DNA from: Streptomyces rimosus
GTDB taxonomy: Bacteria > Actinomycetota > Actinomycetes > Streptomycetales > Streptomycetaceae
NCBI RefSeq assembly: GCF_008704655.1
Contig: NZ_CP023688.1
Location: 7,136,001-7,200,000, forward strand
DNA length: 64,000 nt
Reading direction: 5' to 3'
The notes under the pieces are model-generated. The model did no database searches, was not told the origin of the DNA, and was given only the letters and a program-made list of their open reading frames with translations. The position numbers and the translations under genes are program-made. Below are positions 36,231 through 46,398 of this stretch, piece after piece (within the stretch, counting starts at the first letter, position 1; each line of letters starts with the position of its first letter).

Positions 36231-37442
36231 ATGAAGACGATCGACGATCTCGCCCAGGAAGGGCTGTCCGGCAAGCGGGTCTTCGTCCGCGCCGACCTGA
36301 ACGTGCCGCTGGACGGCACCACCATCACCGACGACGGCCGCATCCGCGCCGTCCAGCCGACGATCGCCAAGCTGGCCCAGCTCGGCGCCAAGGTGATCGT
36401 CGCCTCCCACCTGGGCCGCCCCAAGGGCGCCCCGGACCCGGCCTTCTCGTTGCGCCCCGCCGCCGAGCGGCTCGGTGAACTGGTCGGCCGCGAGGTCGCC
36501 TTCGCCACCGACACCGTCGGCGAGTCCGCCCGCTCGGTGGTCGCCGGGCTGGGCGAGGGCGAGGTCGCAGTTCTGGAGAACCTGCGCTTCAACCCGGGCG
36601 AGACCAGCAAGGACGACGCCGAGCGCGGCGCCTTCGCGGACCAGCTCGCGGAGCTGGCGGACGTGTACGTCGGCGACGGCTTCGGCGCCGTGCACCGCAA
36701 GCACGCCTCCGTCTACGACCTGCCGGCCCGCCTGCCGCACGCCGCCGGCGATCTGATCGCCACCGAGGTCACCGTCCTGAAGAAGCTCACCGAGGACGTC
36801 AAGCGCCCGTACGTGGTCGTGCTCGGCGGCGCCAAGGTCTCCGACAAGCTCGCCGTCATCGACGAGCTGCTCGGCAAGGCCGACCGGCTGCTGATCGGCG
36901 GCGGCATGGCGTACACCTTCCTCAAGGCCAAGGGCTACGAGGTCGGCATCTCCCTCCTCCAGGAGGACCAGATCCCGGCCGTCACCGAGTACATGGAGCG
37001 CGCCGAGAAGAACGGCGTCGAGCTGGTCCTGCCGGTCGACATCCTGGCCTCGGCGGACTTCCCCGACCTGAAGACGAAGGCCCCGGCCGACTTCGTCACG
37101 GTCGACGCCGACCAGATCCCCTCCGACAAGGAGGGCCTGGACATCGGCCCGAAGACCCGCGAGCTGTTCGCCTCGAAGATCGCCGACGCGGAGACCGTCT
37201 TCTGGAACGGTCCCGTGGGCGTCGCCGAGCACCCCGACTACGCGGGCGGCACCACCGCCATCGCGCGGGCCCTGCTGAACTGCGACGGCTTCACCGTCGT
37301 CGGCGGTGGCGACTCGGCCGCCGCCGTGCGCTCGCTCGGCTTCGACGAGAATGCTTTCGGCCACATTTCGACCGGCGGCGGCGCCAGCCTCGAATACCTC
37401 GAAGGCAAGACGCTCCCCGGCCTCGCCGCTCTGGAGGACTGA
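36231..37442 (+). CDS. pgk: Phosphoglycerate kinase
   Basis: 403 residues, normal length. Hallmarks in order: VFVRADLNVPLDG (substrate site), SHLGRPKGAPDP, ENLRFNPGETSKD, GDGFGAVHRKHAS, YVVVLGGAKVSDK (nucleotide domain), FWNGPVGVAE and the C-terminal VVGGGDSAAAVRSLGF / STGGGASLEYLEG. It transfers phosphate from 1,3-bisphosphoglycerate to ADP. Second gene of the gap run; tpiA follows after six bases, so the two are surely co-transcribed. Confidence 0.98.
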   Translation: MKTIDDLAQEGLSGKRVFVRADLNVPLDGTTITDDGRIRAVQPTIAKLAQLGAKVIVASHLGRPKGAPDPAFSLRPAAERLGELVGREVAFATDTVGESARSVVAGLGEGEVAVLENLRFNPGETSKDDAERGAFADQLAELADVYVGDGFGAVHRKHASVYDLPARLPHAAGDLIATEVTVLKKLTEDVKRPYVVVLGGAKVSDKLAVIDELLGKADRLLIGGGMAYTFLKAKGYEVGISLLQEDQIPAVTEYMERAEKNGVELVLPVDILASADFPDLKTKAPADFVTVDADQIPSDKEGLDIGPKTRELFASKIADAETVFWNGPVGVAEHPDYAGGTTAIARALLNCDGFTVVGGGDSAAAVRSLGFDENAFGHISTGGGASLEYLEGKTLPGLAALED

Positions 37443-37448
37443 AGAACC

Positions 37449-38225
37449 GTGACTGACCGTACCCCGCTGATGGCGGGCAACTGGAAGATGAACCTCAACC
37501 ACCTCGAGGCCATCGCGCACGTCCAGAAGCTCGCCTTCGCACTCGCCGACAAGGACTACGAGGCCACCGAGGTCGCGGTCCTGGCCCCCTTCACCGACCT
37601 GCGCTCGGTGCAGACGCTGGTCGACGGCGACAAGCTCAAGATCAAGTACGGCGCCCAGGACATCTCGGCGCACGAGTCCGGCGCGTACACCGGCGAGATC
37701 TCCGGCGGCATGCTCGCCAAGCTCAAGTGCAGCTACGTGGCCGTCGGCCACAGCGAGCGCCGCCAGTACCACGGCGAGAACGAAGAGATCTGCAACGCCA
37801 AGGTCAAGGCGGCCTTCGCGAACGGCCTCACCCCGATCCTGTGCGTCGGCGAGGGCCTGGACGTCCGCAAGGCCGGCAACCAGGTCGCGCACACCCTCGC
37901 CCAGGTCGACGGCGGCCTCGAGGACGTCCCGGCCGAGCAGGCCGAGACCATCGTCATCGCCTACGAGCCCGTGTGGGCCATCGGCACCGGCGAGGTCGCC
38001 ACGCCCGAGGACGCGCAGGAGGTCTGCGGGGCGATCCGCGGCCGCCTCGCGGAGCTGTACAGCCAGGAGCTGGCCGACAAGGTCCGCATCCAGTACGGCG
38101 GCTCGGTCAAGTCCGGCAATGTCGCCGCGATCATGGCGCAGCCGGACGTGGACGGCGCCCTGGTCGGCGGTGCCGCGCTCGACGTGGACGAGTTCGTCAA
38201 GATCGTCCGCTTCCGCGACCAGTAG
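37449..38225 (+). CDS. tpiA: Triosephosphate isomerase
   Basis: 258 residues from the GTG at 37449. TIM-barrel motifs: [13 protein letters not shown] (Lys), [15 protein letters not shown] (catalytic His), [18 protein letters not shown] (catalytic Glu and loop 6), [11 protein letters not shown] (phosphate loop). It interconverts DHAP and GAP. Start six bases after the pgk stop. A hairpin follows its own stop, though secG lies only 133 bases on. Confidence 0.98.
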   Translation: MTDRTPLMAGNWKMNLNHLEAIAHVQKLAFALADKDYEATEVAVLAPFTDLRSVQTLVDGDKLKIKYGAQDISAHESGAYTGEISGGMLAKLKCSYVAVGHSERRQYHGENEEICNAKVKAAFANGLTPILCVGEGLDVRKAGNQVAHTLAQVDGGLEDVPAEQAETIVIAYEPVWAIGTGEVATPEDAQEVCGAIRGRLAELYSQELADKVRIQYGGSVKSGNVAAIMAQPDVDGALVGGAALDVDEFVKIVRFRDQ

Positions 38226-38233
38226 CAGCTATG

Positions 38234-38254
38234 ACGACGGGCCCGGCCCGTCGT
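38234..38254 (+). terminator. Hairpin after tpiA
   Basis: ACGACGGGC (38234-38242) and GCCCGTCGT (38246-38254) pair perfectly around a 3-base loop, nine bases after the tpiA stop. It may be partial, since secG follows. Confidence 0.55.
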
Positions 38255-38358
38255 ACCCTGTCGGGGCCGGGTCCGGCGTCATGTGCGCCCCCCGGCCCCG
38301 TACCATTCGATCTTCTTGGGTACGTCCCGTCCGCCAGTCCTAGAGAGTTGGTCAAGCC

Positions 38359-38595
38359 GTGGTCATCGGGTTCTCGGTAGCCCTCATCGTCTTCAGCCTG
38401 CTGCTGATGATGCTGGTGCTCATGCACAAGGGGAAGGGCGGCGGCCTGTCCGACATGTTCGGCGGCGGCATGCAGTCCTCGGTCGGCGGCTCCTCCGTCG
38501 CGGAGCGGAACCTGGACCGCATCACCATCGTCATCGCCCTGCTCTGGTTCGCGTGCATCGTCGTGCTGGGCGTCCTGATGAAGCTGGACAGCTGA
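38359..38595 (+). CDS. secG: Preprotein translocase subunit SecG
   Basis: 78 residues from a GTG. Two membrane helices (VIGFSVALIVFSLLLMMLVLM and ITIVIALLWFACIVVLGVLM) joined by a Gly-rich loop with the family's HKGKGGGLSDMFGG and SSVAERNLDR. SecG is the non-essential third subunit of the SecYEG channel. The position after tpiA is a conserved bacterial arrangement. Confidence 0.97.
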   Translation: MVIGFSVALIVFSLLLMMLVLMHKGKGGGLSDMFGGGMQSSVGGSSVAERNLDRITIVIALLWFACIVVLGVLMKLDS

Positions 38596-38659
38596 CACGG
38601 TGTCGGGGACGCGGCCTATCATGAGGGCGGCGTCCTCGGTGGGGGTGTAACTCCTGTCA

Positions 38660-38688
38660 CTGGACGCGCGTTGGGCCTTACGTAGACT
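38660..38688 (+). promoter_or_regulatory. Candidate promoter of the RbpA-family gene
   Basis: CTGGAC (38660-38665), 17-base spacer, TAGACT (38683-38688), a good housekeeping-type match, ~65 bases before the GTG start and separate from secG. Confidence 0.5.
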
Positions 38689-38753
38689 GGGGCGCTCCGC
38701 AGCGCGACTGCTGTTCGATGCTTCGCAGCACCATTACGCAGGGAGTTACAACC

Positions 38754-39089
38754 GTGGCAAGTGGCAACGCGATCCGAGGGAGTCGGGTCGGGGCGGGGCC
38801 GATGGGGGAGGCGGAGCGGGGCGAGTCCGCGCCGCGCATCCGCATCTCCTTCTGGTGCTCGAACGGGCACGAGACTCAGCCCAGCTTCGCCGGTGACGCG
38901 CAGATTCCGGACACCTGGGACTGCCCGCGCTGCGGCTTCCCGGCAGGCAAGGACCGGGACAACCCGCCGGACCCGCCGCGCACCGAACCGTACAAGACGC
39001 ACCTCGCGTACGTCCGCGAGCGCCGCAGCGACGCCGACGGCGAGGCGATCCTCGCGGAGGCGCTCGCCAAGCTCCGCGGGGAGATCTGA
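38754..39089 (+). CDS. RbpA-family RNA polymerase-binding protein
   Basis: 111 residues from the GTG at 38754 (ribosome site GGGAG). RbpA-type layout: N-terminal ASGNAIRGSRVGAGP, a core domain with zinc-type ligands (FWCSNGHE and DCPRCGFP), and a C-terminal helix (KTHLAYVRERRSDADGEAIL) aligning with the THWDMLxERR sigma-interaction region of RbpA. RbpA binds the group-1 sigma and RNA polymerase and stabilises open complexes. The C-terminal helix differs from canonical RbpA (HLAYVRERR in place of HWDMLLERR), and the tail is short, so it may be a paralogue rather than the main RbpA. Monocistronic, with its own promoter and terminator. Confidence 0.88.
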   Translation: MASGNAIRGSRVGAGPMGEAERGESAPRIRISFWCSNGHETQPSFAGDAQIPDTWDCPRCGFPAGKDRDNPPDPPRTEPYKTHLAYVRERRSDADGEAILAEALAKLRGEI

Positions 39090-39109
39090 CGGACCAGCAC
39101 ACGACGGCC

Positions 39110-39148
39110 GGCCCGGCCGGAGGGAACCACCACCCCTCCGGCCGGGCC
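39110..39148 (+). terminator. Strong hairpin terminator after the RbpA-family gene
   Basis: GGCCCGGCCGGAGGG (39110-39124) and CCCTCCGGCCGGGCC (39134-39148): perfect 15-base stem, 9-base loop. Confidence 0.8.
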
Positions 39149-39314
39149 GTTCGCGTCTCCGGCCCGCGGCCGGGTGGGGCAGGGGCCGGTCGCGTACCGC
39201 TCCGAGGTGCCGAAACGGTTATCCGGGGCAGCCGACAGCGGGGGGACACCTCATCCCGCATCCTGATCAATTAGGTTGGGAGACGGCGGGGCCGGTACGA
39301 GAAGAAGAAGGCTG

Positions 39315-40973
39315 ATGTCCGAGATGAACGCAGAAGGCCGCAGGCTCGACCAGACGGCCGAGTGGACCGCGCTGGGCAAGCACCGGGAGCAGCTGGGGGA
39401 GGTGCGGCTGCGCGACCTGTTCGACCAGGACCCGGACCGCGCCGGACGCTACACCCTCCAGGTCGGCGACCTGCACCTGGACTACTCCAAGCACCTGGTC
39501 ACCGACGAGACGCTGCGCCTGCTGCGCGAGCTGGCCGCGGCCCGTGGCGTGGCCGAGCTGCGGGACGCGATGTTCCGCGGCGAGAAGATCAACGTCACCG
39601 AGAACCGGGCCGTGCTGCACACCGCGCTGCGCGTCCCCGAGTCCGCCTCGATCGAGGTCGACGGCGAGAACGTCGTCCCCGCCGTACACGCCGTCCTGCG
39701 CAAGATGCAGGTCTTCACCGACCGGGTGCGCTCGGGTGAGTGGAAGGGCCACACCGGCAAGCGGATCAAGACGGTCGTCAACATCGGCATCGGCGGCTCC
39801 GACCTGGGCCCGGCGATGGCGTACGAGGCGCTGCGCGCCTACACCCACCGCGACATGCAGTTCCGCTTCGTCTCCAACGTGGACGGCGCCGACCTGCACG
39901 AGGCCGTCCGCGACCTCGACCCCGCGGAAACGCTCTTCATCGTCGCCTCGAAGACCTTCACCACCATCGAGACGATCACCAACGCCACCTCCGCCCGCAA
40001 CTGGCTGCTGACCGGCCTGCGGGCCGGCGAGGAAGCGGTGGCCAAGCACTTCGTCGCCCTGTCGACCAACGCCGAGAAGGTCGCGGACTTCGGCATCGAC
40101 ACCGACAACATGTTCGAGTTCTGGGACTGGGTCGGCGGCCGCTACTCCTTCGACTCCGCGATCGGCCTGTCCCTCATGCTGGCGATCGGCCCCGAGGCGT
40201 TCCGCGAGATGCTGGCCGGCTTCCACCTCGTCGACGAGCACTTCCGCTGCGCGCCCGCCGAGGAGAACGTCCCGCTCCTGCTCGGCCTGCTCGGCATCTG
40301 GTACGGCAACTTCTGGGACGCGCAGTCGCACGCGGTGCTCCCGTACAGCCATTACCTGTCCAAGTTCACGGCGTACCTCCAGCAGCTGGACATGGAGTCC
40401 AACGGCAAGTCCGTCACCCGCGACGGCAACCCGGTCCACTGGCAGACCGGCCCCGTCGTCTGGGGCACGCCCGGCACCAACGGCCAGCACGCGTACTACC
40501 AGCTCCTCCACCAGGGCACCAAGCTCATCCCGGCCGACCTCATCGGCTTCGCCAACCCGGTCGAGGACCTCCACCCCGGCCTGGTCGCCCAGCACGACCT
40601 GCTGATGGCCAACCTCTTCGCCCAGGGCCAGGCGCTGGCCTTCGGCAAGACCCCCGACGAGGTACGGGCCGAGGGCGTCCCCGAGGAACTGGTCCCGCAC
40701 AAGACCTTCCAGGGCAACCGCCCCACCACCACCATCCTGGCCAAGGAACTCACCCCCTCCGTACTGGGCCAGCTGATCGCCCTCTACGAGCACAAGGTCT
40801 TCGTCCAGGGCGCCGTCTGGAACATCGACTCCTTCGACCAGTGGGGCGTCGAACTCGGCAAGGTCCTGGCGAAGCGAGTCGAGCCCGCGCTCACGGAGGG
40901 CACGGACGTCGAGGGGCTGGACGCCTCGACGCGGTCCCTGGTGGCCACGTACCGCGAGATGCGGGGCCGCTGA
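39315..40973 (+). CDS. pgi: Glucose-6-phosphate isomerase
   Basis: 552 residues from the ATG at 39315 (AAGAAGG ribosome site; the frame is open 39 bases further without one). Signatures: [37 protein letters not shown], the sugar-phosphate loop and [13 protein letters not shown] with the catalytic Glu, and the C-terminal [21 protein letters not shown]. It interconverts glucose-6-P and fructose-6-P, linking the glycolytic genes on its left with the pentose phosphate operon on its right. Its stop overlaps the start of a small coupled gene. Confidence 0.98.
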   Translation: MSEMNAEGRRLDQTAEWTALGKHREQLGEVRLRDLFDQDPDRAGRYTLQVGDLHLDYSKHLVTDETLRLLRELAAARGVAELRDAMFRGEKINVTENRAVLHTALRVPESASIEVDGENVVPAVHAVLRKMQVFTDRVRSGEWKGHTGKRIKTVVNIGIGGSDLGPAMAYEALRAYTHRDMQFRFVSNVDGADLHEAVRDLDPAETLFIVASKTFTTIETITNATSARNWLLTGLRAGEEAVAKHFVALSTNAEKVADFGIDTDNMFEFWDWVGGRYSFDSAIGLSLMLAIGPEAFREMLAGFHLVDEHFRCAPAEENVPLLLGLLGIWYGNFWDAQSHAVLPYSHYLSKFTAYLQQLDMESNGKSVTRDGNPVHWQTGPVVWGTPGTNGQHAYYQLLHQGTKLIPADLIGFANPVEDLHPGLVAQHDLLMANLFAQGQALAFGKTPDEVRAEGVPEELVPHKTFQGNRPTTTILAKELTPSVLGQLIALYEHKVFVQGAVWNIDSFDQWGVELGKVLAKRVEPALTEGTDVEGLDASTRSLVATYREMRGR

Positions 40974-41236
40974 TGGCGGCGGAGGAGGGGGTCCTGGCCG
41001 AGTTCCTGGACCTCCTCACCCCGGAGAACCGGCAGTGGTTCGAGTCGCGCCCGGAGGCCGAGCAGCGCGAGGTGGCGACCCGTCACCTGGAAGCCGTACA
41101 GGGCGACAAGGAACACGCCCTGGGCGCCTACGACACGCATGACACTGACGTGTCGGGTGTGGCGGTGGGGGATCTCCAGGATCCCGCGCACGTCGCCAAC
41201 GCGATGGTCCGGCAGGAGCGCGAGCGCAGGCCGTGA
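40973..41236 (+). CDS. Small hypothetical protein coupled to pgi
   Basis: 87 residues; its ATG shares a base with the pgi stop (TGATG), so it is translationally coupled. The sequence is acidic and helical (EEGVLAEFLDLLTPENRQWF; AEQREVATRHLEAVQGDKEH), with no membrane segment. Third positions are strongly GC-rich as in real genes here. I do not recognise a family. Coupling to pgi suggests a role tied to sugar-phosphate metabolism, but that is positional inference only. Confidence 0.7.
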   Translation: MAAEEGVLAEFLDLLTPENRQWFESRPEAEQREVATRHLEAVQGDKEHALGAYDTHDTDVSGVAVGDLQDPAHVANAMVRQERERRP

Positions 41237-41257
41237 CCGGCTGAGGCCCGGTCGCGG

Positions 41258-41767
41258 TGGGCGCGGGCTCGGCCCCTCCGGACTCCGTCCTGCGGTCCCG
41301 AACCCTCCCGTACGCGTCGGACTGCCACGTACGTGGGTGGGGGGACGTCTGCCCCCACCGGCCGTTCGTCGCCGTACGGCGGGAGGGGGCGGGCCGTAGG
41401 ACGGAGTCTGGAGGACCGGTCCCGTGCACGGGTGCGGGACGGCGGCACCGGATACGGGCAGCGAGTCGGCCACGGCGGCTGGCCCGCCGCCGGCCGTCGA
41501 AACTCCCCGGTACGGCGGTGGCGCGGGCCCGGCCCCTCCGGACTCCGTCCTACGGTGCCGAACCCTCCCGTACGCGTTCGGCTGCCACGTACGTGGGTGG
41601 GGGGACGTCTGCCCCCACCGGCCGTTCGTCGCCGTACGGCGGGAGGGGGCGGGCCGTAGGACGGAGTCTGGAGGACCGGTCCCGTACCCAAGTGCGGGAC
41701 GGCGGCACCGGATACGGGCAGCGAGTCGGCCACGGCGGCTGGCCCACCACCGGCCGACGAAACCCCG
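41258..41767 (-). repeat. 260-bp structured element, tandem dimer (copy B, inverted)
   Basis: Two units, again offset by exactly 260 bases (GACTCCGTCC at 41281 and 41541), reverse-complementary to copy A at 30375-30890. The same CCACGTACGTGG palindrome and 21-base-type inverted repeat (CTCCGGACTCCGTCCTACGG ... CCGTAGGACGGAGTCTGGAG) are present. It fills the gap between the pgi-coupled gene (+) and pgl (-) and reads in the direction of pgl, just as copy A reads in the direction of whiA. No coding potential. A terminator-type hairpin separates it from pgl. Confidence 0.92.
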
Positions 41768-41778
41768 TCGGACGACGA

Positions 41779-41810
41779 ACGGCCCCGCTCCCACAAGGGA
41801 ACGGGGCCGT
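41779..41810 (-). terminator. Terminator at the end of the pgl operon
   Basis: ACGGCCCCGCTCCC (41779-41792) pairs with GGGAACGGGGCCGT (41797-41810) with one mismatch and a 4-base loop, ten bases beyond the pgl stop. Possibly bidirectional. Confidence 0.78.
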
Positions 41811-41820
41811 CGTACGGACG

Positions 41821-42603
41821 TCAGGCCGAAGCCGGCGGGTACAGACCCCGCGGCAACTGCGACGCGGCCGCCTCGTCCAGGAGCCACAGCGTGCGGCTGC
41901 GGCCGTAGGCGCCCGCTGCCGGGGCCTGGATCTCTCCGGCGCCGGAGAGGGCCATCGCCGCGGCCTTCGCCTTGTCCTCGCCCGCCGCGAGCAGCCAGAC
42001 CTCGCGGGCCGCGCGGATGGCGGGCAGGGTCAGGGAGAGGCGGGTGGGCGGGGGCTTGGGGGCGCCGTGGACGGCGACGACCGTGCGCTCCGTCTCGCGT
42101 ACGGCGGGCAGCTCCGGGAAGAGCGACGCCACGTGCGTGTCCGGGCCGACGCCCAGGAGCAGGACGTCGAAGGACGGCACGGGGCCGTGGTCCTCGGGAC
42201 CCGCCGCCGCGGACAGTTCGATCGCGTACGCCTCGGCCGCGGCGTCCGCGTCATTGCCGTACGGGCCGTTCGACGGGGCCATCACATGCACCCGCGCCGG
42301 GTCCACCGGAACGCTGTCCAGCAGGGCCTCCCGGGCCTGCGTGTGATTGCGCTCCGGGTCGCCGTCCGGCAGGAACCGCTCGTCGCCCCACCACAGGTCC
42401 AGCCGGCCCCAGTCCACCGCGTCCCGGGCGGGCGCCTCGGCGAGGGCCGCGAGCAGCCCGTTGCCGTTGCGGCCGCCCGTCAGGACGACGGAGGCCGAGC
42501 CGCGGGCCGCCTGCGCGTCCACGATCTTCGTGATCAGCCGGGCCGCCGCGGCCTTGGCCATCAGCTCCTTGTCCCGGTGGACGACGACCTGCGGCGCGCT
42601 CAC
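41821..42603 (-). CDS. pgl: 6-phosphogluconolactonase
   Basis: 260 residues of the NagB/SugarP-isomerase-like DevB family: VVLTGGRNGNGLLAAL (GGR phosphate loop), LDLWWGDERFLPDGDPERN (WGDER signature) and FDVLLLGVGPDTHVASLFP (the GxGxDGH-like site, with DTH here). It hydrolyses 6-phosphogluconolactone in the oxidative pentose phosphate pathway. Last gene of tkt-tal-zwf-opcA-pgl; its start overlaps the opcA end by four bases. Confidence 0.96.
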   Translation of the reverse strand: MSAPQVVVHRDKELMAKAAAARLITKIVDAQAARGSASVVLTGGRNGNGLLAALAEAPARDAVDWGRLDLWWGDERFLPDGDPERNHTQAREALLDSVPVDPARVHVMAPSNGPYGNDADAAAEAYAIELSAAAGPEDHGPVPSFDVLLLGVGPDTHVASLFPELPAVRETERTVVAVHGAPKPPPTRLSLTLPAIRAAREVWLLAAGEDKAKAAAMALSGAGEIQAPAAGAYGRSRTLWLLDEAAASQLPRGLYPPASA

Positions 42604-43718
42604 TCGGAGTCCGCCTTCGGAGCCGCCTTCGAGTCCGCCTTCTTGGTGGCGGACTTCTTGGCGGGGGCCTTGGCCTTGGCTGCGGACTTGGCCTCGGCCG
42701 AATCCGTGGCCTCCGCCGCGTCAGCGGCACTGGTGACCGGCTCGTCCGCGGACTCGGCCGCCCGCGCGGCCAGCGGCGTCTGCGCCCGCTCCGGCTCACC
42801 GAGCCGGTCCACGCCGTACTTCAGCGTGGAGGCGTACGTGTCGTCAGGGTCGAGCCGCCGCAGCTCCTCCGCCAGGAGTTCCGCGGTGTCGCGCCGCTTG
42901 AGCGCGACGTTGCGGTCCGGCTGGCCCTGCATGGCGAGCGTGGCCAGCGAGCCGTCCGCGCGGTCGAGCGCGACCGGGCCGCAGTCCGTCTCCATGCGGA
43001 CCGCAGTCAGGCCGGGGCCTGCCGAGAGCAGGCGCCGGACCGGTACGTTCAGCCGGTCGGCGAGCCACATGGCGAGCAGCTCGACGCTGGGGTTGAACTC
43101 CTCGCCCTCGACCTCGACCTCGGACACCTTGCACGGCAGCTGGTCGAGTGCCGCCGCCAGCATGGAGCGCCAGGGGGTGACGCGGGTCCAGGACAGGTCC
43201 GTGTCGCCGGGGGAGTACGCCTCGGCGCGCTCGGCCAGCTCACGGAGCGGGTTCTCCGCGGTGTACATGTCGGTGACGCGCCGCTGCGCGAGCGCGCCGA
43301 GCGGGTCGCGGGCGGCGTCCACCGGCGCGTTGACCGGCCACCACACGACGACCGGCGCGTCCGGCAGCAGCAGCGGCAGCACCACGGACTGGGCGTGGTT
43401 GATGGCCTCGCCGTAGAGCCGCAGGACGACCGTCTCGCCGGTGCCGGCGTCCGCGCCGACGCGGACCTCGGCGTCCAGGCGCGCCTTGGCGCGGTCGCGG
43501 GGCGACCGGCTGACGCGCTTGATGACGACGAGGGTGCGCGAGGGGTGCTCGCGGGACGCCTCGTTGGCGGCCTTCAGGGCGTCGTAGGCGTTCTCCTCGT
43601 CGGTGACGATGACGAGGGTGAGCACCATGCCGATGGCGGGGGTGCCGATGGTACGACGGCCCTGGACCAGCGCCTTGTTGACCTTGCTGGCCGTGGTCTC
43701 CGTCAGATCGATCTTCAT
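42600..43718 (-). CDS. opcA: Glucose-6-phosphate dehydrogenase assembly protein OpcA
   Basis: 372 residues. Typical OpcA features: [19 protein letters not shown], an N-terminal Rossmann-like domain ([20 protein letters not shown]), [35 protein letters not shown] and [10 protein letters not shown]. OpcA is needed for active Zwf in cyanobacteria and actinobacteria, and here it is sandwiched between zwf and pgl with 4-base overlaps on both sides. The last ~50 residues form a Lys/Ala/Ser-rich tail ([18 protein letters not shown]) similar in style to the UvrA tail. Confidence 0.96.
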   Translation of the reverse strand: MKIDLTETTASKVNKALVQGRRTIGTPAIGMVLTLVIVTDEENAYDALKAANEASREHPSRTLVVIKRVSRSPRDRAKARLDAEVRVGADAGTGETVVLRLYGEAINHAQSVVLPLLLPDAPVVVWWPVNAPVDAARDPLGALAQRRVTDMYTAENPLRELAERAEAYSPGDTDLSWTRVTPWRSMLAAALDQLPCKVSEVEVEGEEFNPSVELLAMWLADRLNVPVRRLLSAGPGLTAVRMETDCGPVALDRADGSLATLAMQGQPDRNVALKRRDTAELLAEELRRLDPDDTYASTLKYGVDRLGEPERAQTPLAARAAESADEPVTSAADAAEATDSAEAKSAAKAKAPAKKSATKKADSKAAPKADSE

Positions 43719-45238
43719 GGCCGACGCCAGCTCCGTCCGTCTCGTGCGAGCATTTCGTCCGCCTCGGCCGGCCCCCAGGTCCCGGCCGGGTACTGCGCGG
43801 GCTTGCCGTGCTGGTCCCAGTACGCCTCGATCGGATCGAGAATCCGCCAGGACTGCTCGACCTCCTCGACGCGCGGGAAGAGGTTGGCGTCACCGAGCAG
43901 CACGTCCAGGATCAGGCGCTCGTACGCCTCCGGGCTGGACTCGGTGAAGGACTCGCCGTACGCGAAGTCCATCGAGACGTCCCGTACCTCCATGGAGGTG
44001 CCGGGCACCTTCGAGCCGAACCGCATGGTGACGCCCTCGTCCGGCTGGACGCGGATGACCAGGGCGTTCTGGCCCAGTTCTTCCGTGGCGGTGTGGTCGA
44101 AGGGGGAGTGCGGCGCGCGCTGGAAGACGACCGCGATCTCGGTGACGCGGCGGCCCAGGCGCTTGCCGGTGCGCAGGTAGAAGGGGACGCCCGCCCAGCG
44201 GCGGTTGTCGACCTCCAGCTTGACCGCGGCGTAGGTGTCGGTGCGGGAGTGGGGGTCGATGCCCTCTTCCTCCAGGTAGCCGACGACCTTCTCGCCGCCC
44301 TGCCAGCCGGCCGTGTACTGGGCGCGCACCGTCTCCTTGCCCAGGTCGGCGGGGAGCCGTACGGCACCGAGGACCTTGGTCTTCTCGGCGACCAGCGCGT
44401 CCGCGTCGAAGGAGGCGGGCTCCTCCATCGCGGTGAGCGCGAGCAGCTGGAGGAGGTGGTTCTGGATCACGTCACGGGCGGCGCCGATGCCGTCGTAGTA
44501 GCCGGCGCGGCCGCCGATGCCGATGTCCTCGGCCATCGTGATCTGGACGTGGTCGACGTAGGAGCGGTTCCACAGCGGCTCGAACAGCGTGTTCGCGAAG
44601 CGCAGCGCCAGGATGTTCTGGACCGTCTCCTTGCCGAGGTAGTGGTCGATCCGGAAGACCTCTTCCGGCGGGAAGACCTCGTGGACGATCCGGTTGAGCT
44701 CGCGGGCGCTCTCCAGGTCGTGGCCGAAGGGCTTCTCGATGACCGCGCGGCGCCAGGAGTCCTTGGTCTGGTCGGCGAGCCCGTGCTTCTTGAGCTGCTG
44801 GACGACCTTGGGGAAGAACTTGGGCGGTACGGACAGGTAGAAGGCGAAGTTGCCGCCGGTGCCCTGCGCCTTGTCGAGCTCCTCGATGGTCTTCTTGAGG
44901 GTCTCGAAGGCCTCGTCGTCGTCGAAGTCGCCCTGGACGAACCGGCAGCCCTGGACGAGCTGCTGCCAGACCTCTTCGCGGAACGGCGTACGGGAGTGCT
45001 GCTTGACGGCCTCGTACACCTCCTGGGCGAAGTCCTGGTGCTCCCACTCGCGGCGGGCGAAGCCGATGAGGGAGAAGCCCGGCGGCAGCAGCCCGCGATT
45101 CGCCAGGTCGTAGACGGCAGGCATCAGCTTTTTACGGGACAAATCGCCCGTGACGCCAAAGATGACCAGGCCCGACGGCCCCGCGATACGCGGGAGCCGT
45201 CGGTCCGCGGCGTCACGCAGCGGATTGCTGCTGGACAA
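43715..45238 (-). CDS. zwf: Glucose-6-phosphate 1-dehydrogenase
   Basis: 507 residues. NADP-binding [20 protein letters not shown], the active-site [13 protein letters not shown] with catalytic His, [13 protein letters not shown], and a C-terminal [24 protein letters not shown] region typical of the family. It catalyses the first step of the oxidative pentose phosphate pathway. Starts six bases after the tal stop and overlaps opcA by four bases. Confidence 0.98.
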   Translation of the reverse strand: MSSSNPLRDAADRRLPRIAGPSGLVIFGVTGDLSRKKLMPAVYDLANRGLLPPGFSLIGFARREWEHQDFAQEVYEAVKQHSRTPFREEVWQQLVQGCRFVQGDFDDDEAFETLKKTIEELDKAQGTGGNFAFYLSVPPKFFPKVVQQLKKHGLADQTKDSWRRAVIEKPFGHDLESARELNRIVHEVFPPEEVFRIDHYLGKETVQNILALRFANTLFEPLWNRSYVDHVQITMAEDIGIGGRAGYYDGIGAARDVIQNHLLQLLALTAMEEPASFDADALVAEKTKVLGAVRLPADLGKETVRAQYTAGWQGGEKVVGYLEEEGIDPHSRTDTYAAVKLEVDNRRWAGVPFYLRTGKRLGRRVTEIAVVFQRAPHSPFDHTATEELGQNALVIRVQPDEGVTMRFGSKVPGTSMEVRDVSMDFAYGESFTESSPEAYERLILDVLLGDANLFPRVEEVEQSWRILDPIEAYWDQHGKPAQYPAGTWGPAEADEMLARDGRSWRRP

Positions 45239-45244
45239 AGTGGG

Positions 45245-46363
45245 TCAGCCCTCCGAAGGAGCGAGGCGCTTGAGCTCCGCCTCAGTGGACTTGAGCAGGT
45301 CGTTCCAGGACGCCTCGAACTTCTCGACGCCCTCGTCCTCCAGCACCTGCACGATGTCGTCGTACGAGATGCCGAGCTTCGCCAGCGCGTCGAGGTCGGC
45401 GCGGGCCTGCTCGTAGGTGCCGCGCACCTTGTCGCCGGTGATCTCGCCGTGGTCGGCGGTGGCCTCCAGGGTGGCCTCGGGCATGGTGTTGACCGTGTTC
45501 GGCGCGACCAGTTCCTCGACGTACATGGTGTCCTTGAGCGACGGGTCCTTGACGCCGGTCGAGGCCCACAGCGGACGCTGCTTGTTGGCGTGCGCCTTCT
45601 CCAGCGCGGCCCAGCGGTCCGAGGAGAAGACCTCCTCGTACGCCTGGTAGGCCAGGCGCGCGTTGGCGACGGCGGCCTTGCCCTTGAGGGCCTTGGCCTC
45701 GTCGGTGCCGATCGCGTCCAGGCGCTTGTCGGTCTCGGTGTCCACGCGGGAGACGAAGAAGGACGCCACCGACTGGATCTTGGACAGGTCCAGACCGGCC
45801 GCCTTGGCCTTCTCCAGACCCTCCAGGTAGGCGTCCATGACCGCGCGGTAGCGCTCCAGCGAGAAGATCAGCGTGACGTTGACGCTGATGCCCCGGGCGA
45901 TCGTCTCGGTGATCGCCGGCAGGCCCGCCTTGGTGGCCGGGATCTTGATGAGCGCGTTGGGGCGGTCCACCAGCCAGGCCAGCTGCTTGGCCTCGGCGAC
46001 GGTGGCGCGGGTGTTGTGGGCCAGGCGCGGGTCGACCTCGATGGAGACCCGGCCGTCCTGGCCGTCGGTGGCGTCGAAGACCGGACGCAGGATGTCGGCG
46101 GCGTCCCGCACGTCCGACGTCGTGATCATCCGGATGGCTTCCTCGACGGTCACCTTGCGGGCGGCCAGGTCGGTGAGCTGGGTGTCGTAGCCGTCACCCT
46201 GCGAGATGGCCTTCTGGAAGATCGACGGGTTGGTGGTGACACCGACGACGTGCTGCTGGTCGATCAGCTCGGCCAGGTTGCCGGACGTGATCCGCTTGCG
46301 GGACAGGTCGTCCAGCCAGATCGCGACGCCTTCGTCGGAGAGGCGCTTGAGTGCGTCTGTCAT
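45245..46363 (-). CDS. tal: Transaldolase
   Basis: 372 residues from the ATG at 46363, preceded by TAGGAGATG; the frame is open far upstream but without coding features. Class of long actinobacterial transaldolases: [26 protein letters not shown], the Schiff-base Lys in [37 protein letters not shown], and [13 protein letters not shown] [15 protein letters not shown]. It moves dihydroxyacetone units between sugar phosphates. It lies 35 bases downstream of tkt and six upstream of zwf. Confidence 0.97.
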   Translation of the reverse strand: MTDALKRLSDEGVAIWLDDLSRKRITSGNLAELIDQQHVVGVTTNPSIFQKAISQGDGYDTQLTDLAARKVTVEEAIRMITTSDVRDAADILRPVFDATDGQDGRVSIEVDPRLAHNTRATVAEAKQLAWLVDRPNALIKIPATKAGLPAITETIARGISVNVTLIFSLERYRAVMDAYLEGLEKAKAAGLDLSKIQSVASFFVSRVDTETDKRLDAIGTDEAKALKGKAAVANARLAYQAYEEVFSSDRWAALEKAHANKQRPLWASTGVKDPSLKDTMYVEELVAPNTVNTMPEATLEATADHGEITGDKVRGTYEQARADLDALAKLGISYDDIVQVLEDEGVEKFEASWNDLLKSTEAELKRLAPSEG

Positions 46364-46398
46364 GGGGTTTGCATCTCCTACTAGATCGTGTACGGGCG

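Noticed and set aside
43808..46384. A long open frame (858 codons) on the plus strand across zwf and tal
   Set aside because: It is antisense to two enzymes with full motifs; high GC at third positions removes stops on the opposite strand. Its product is low-complexity Val/Gly/Leu/Arg.
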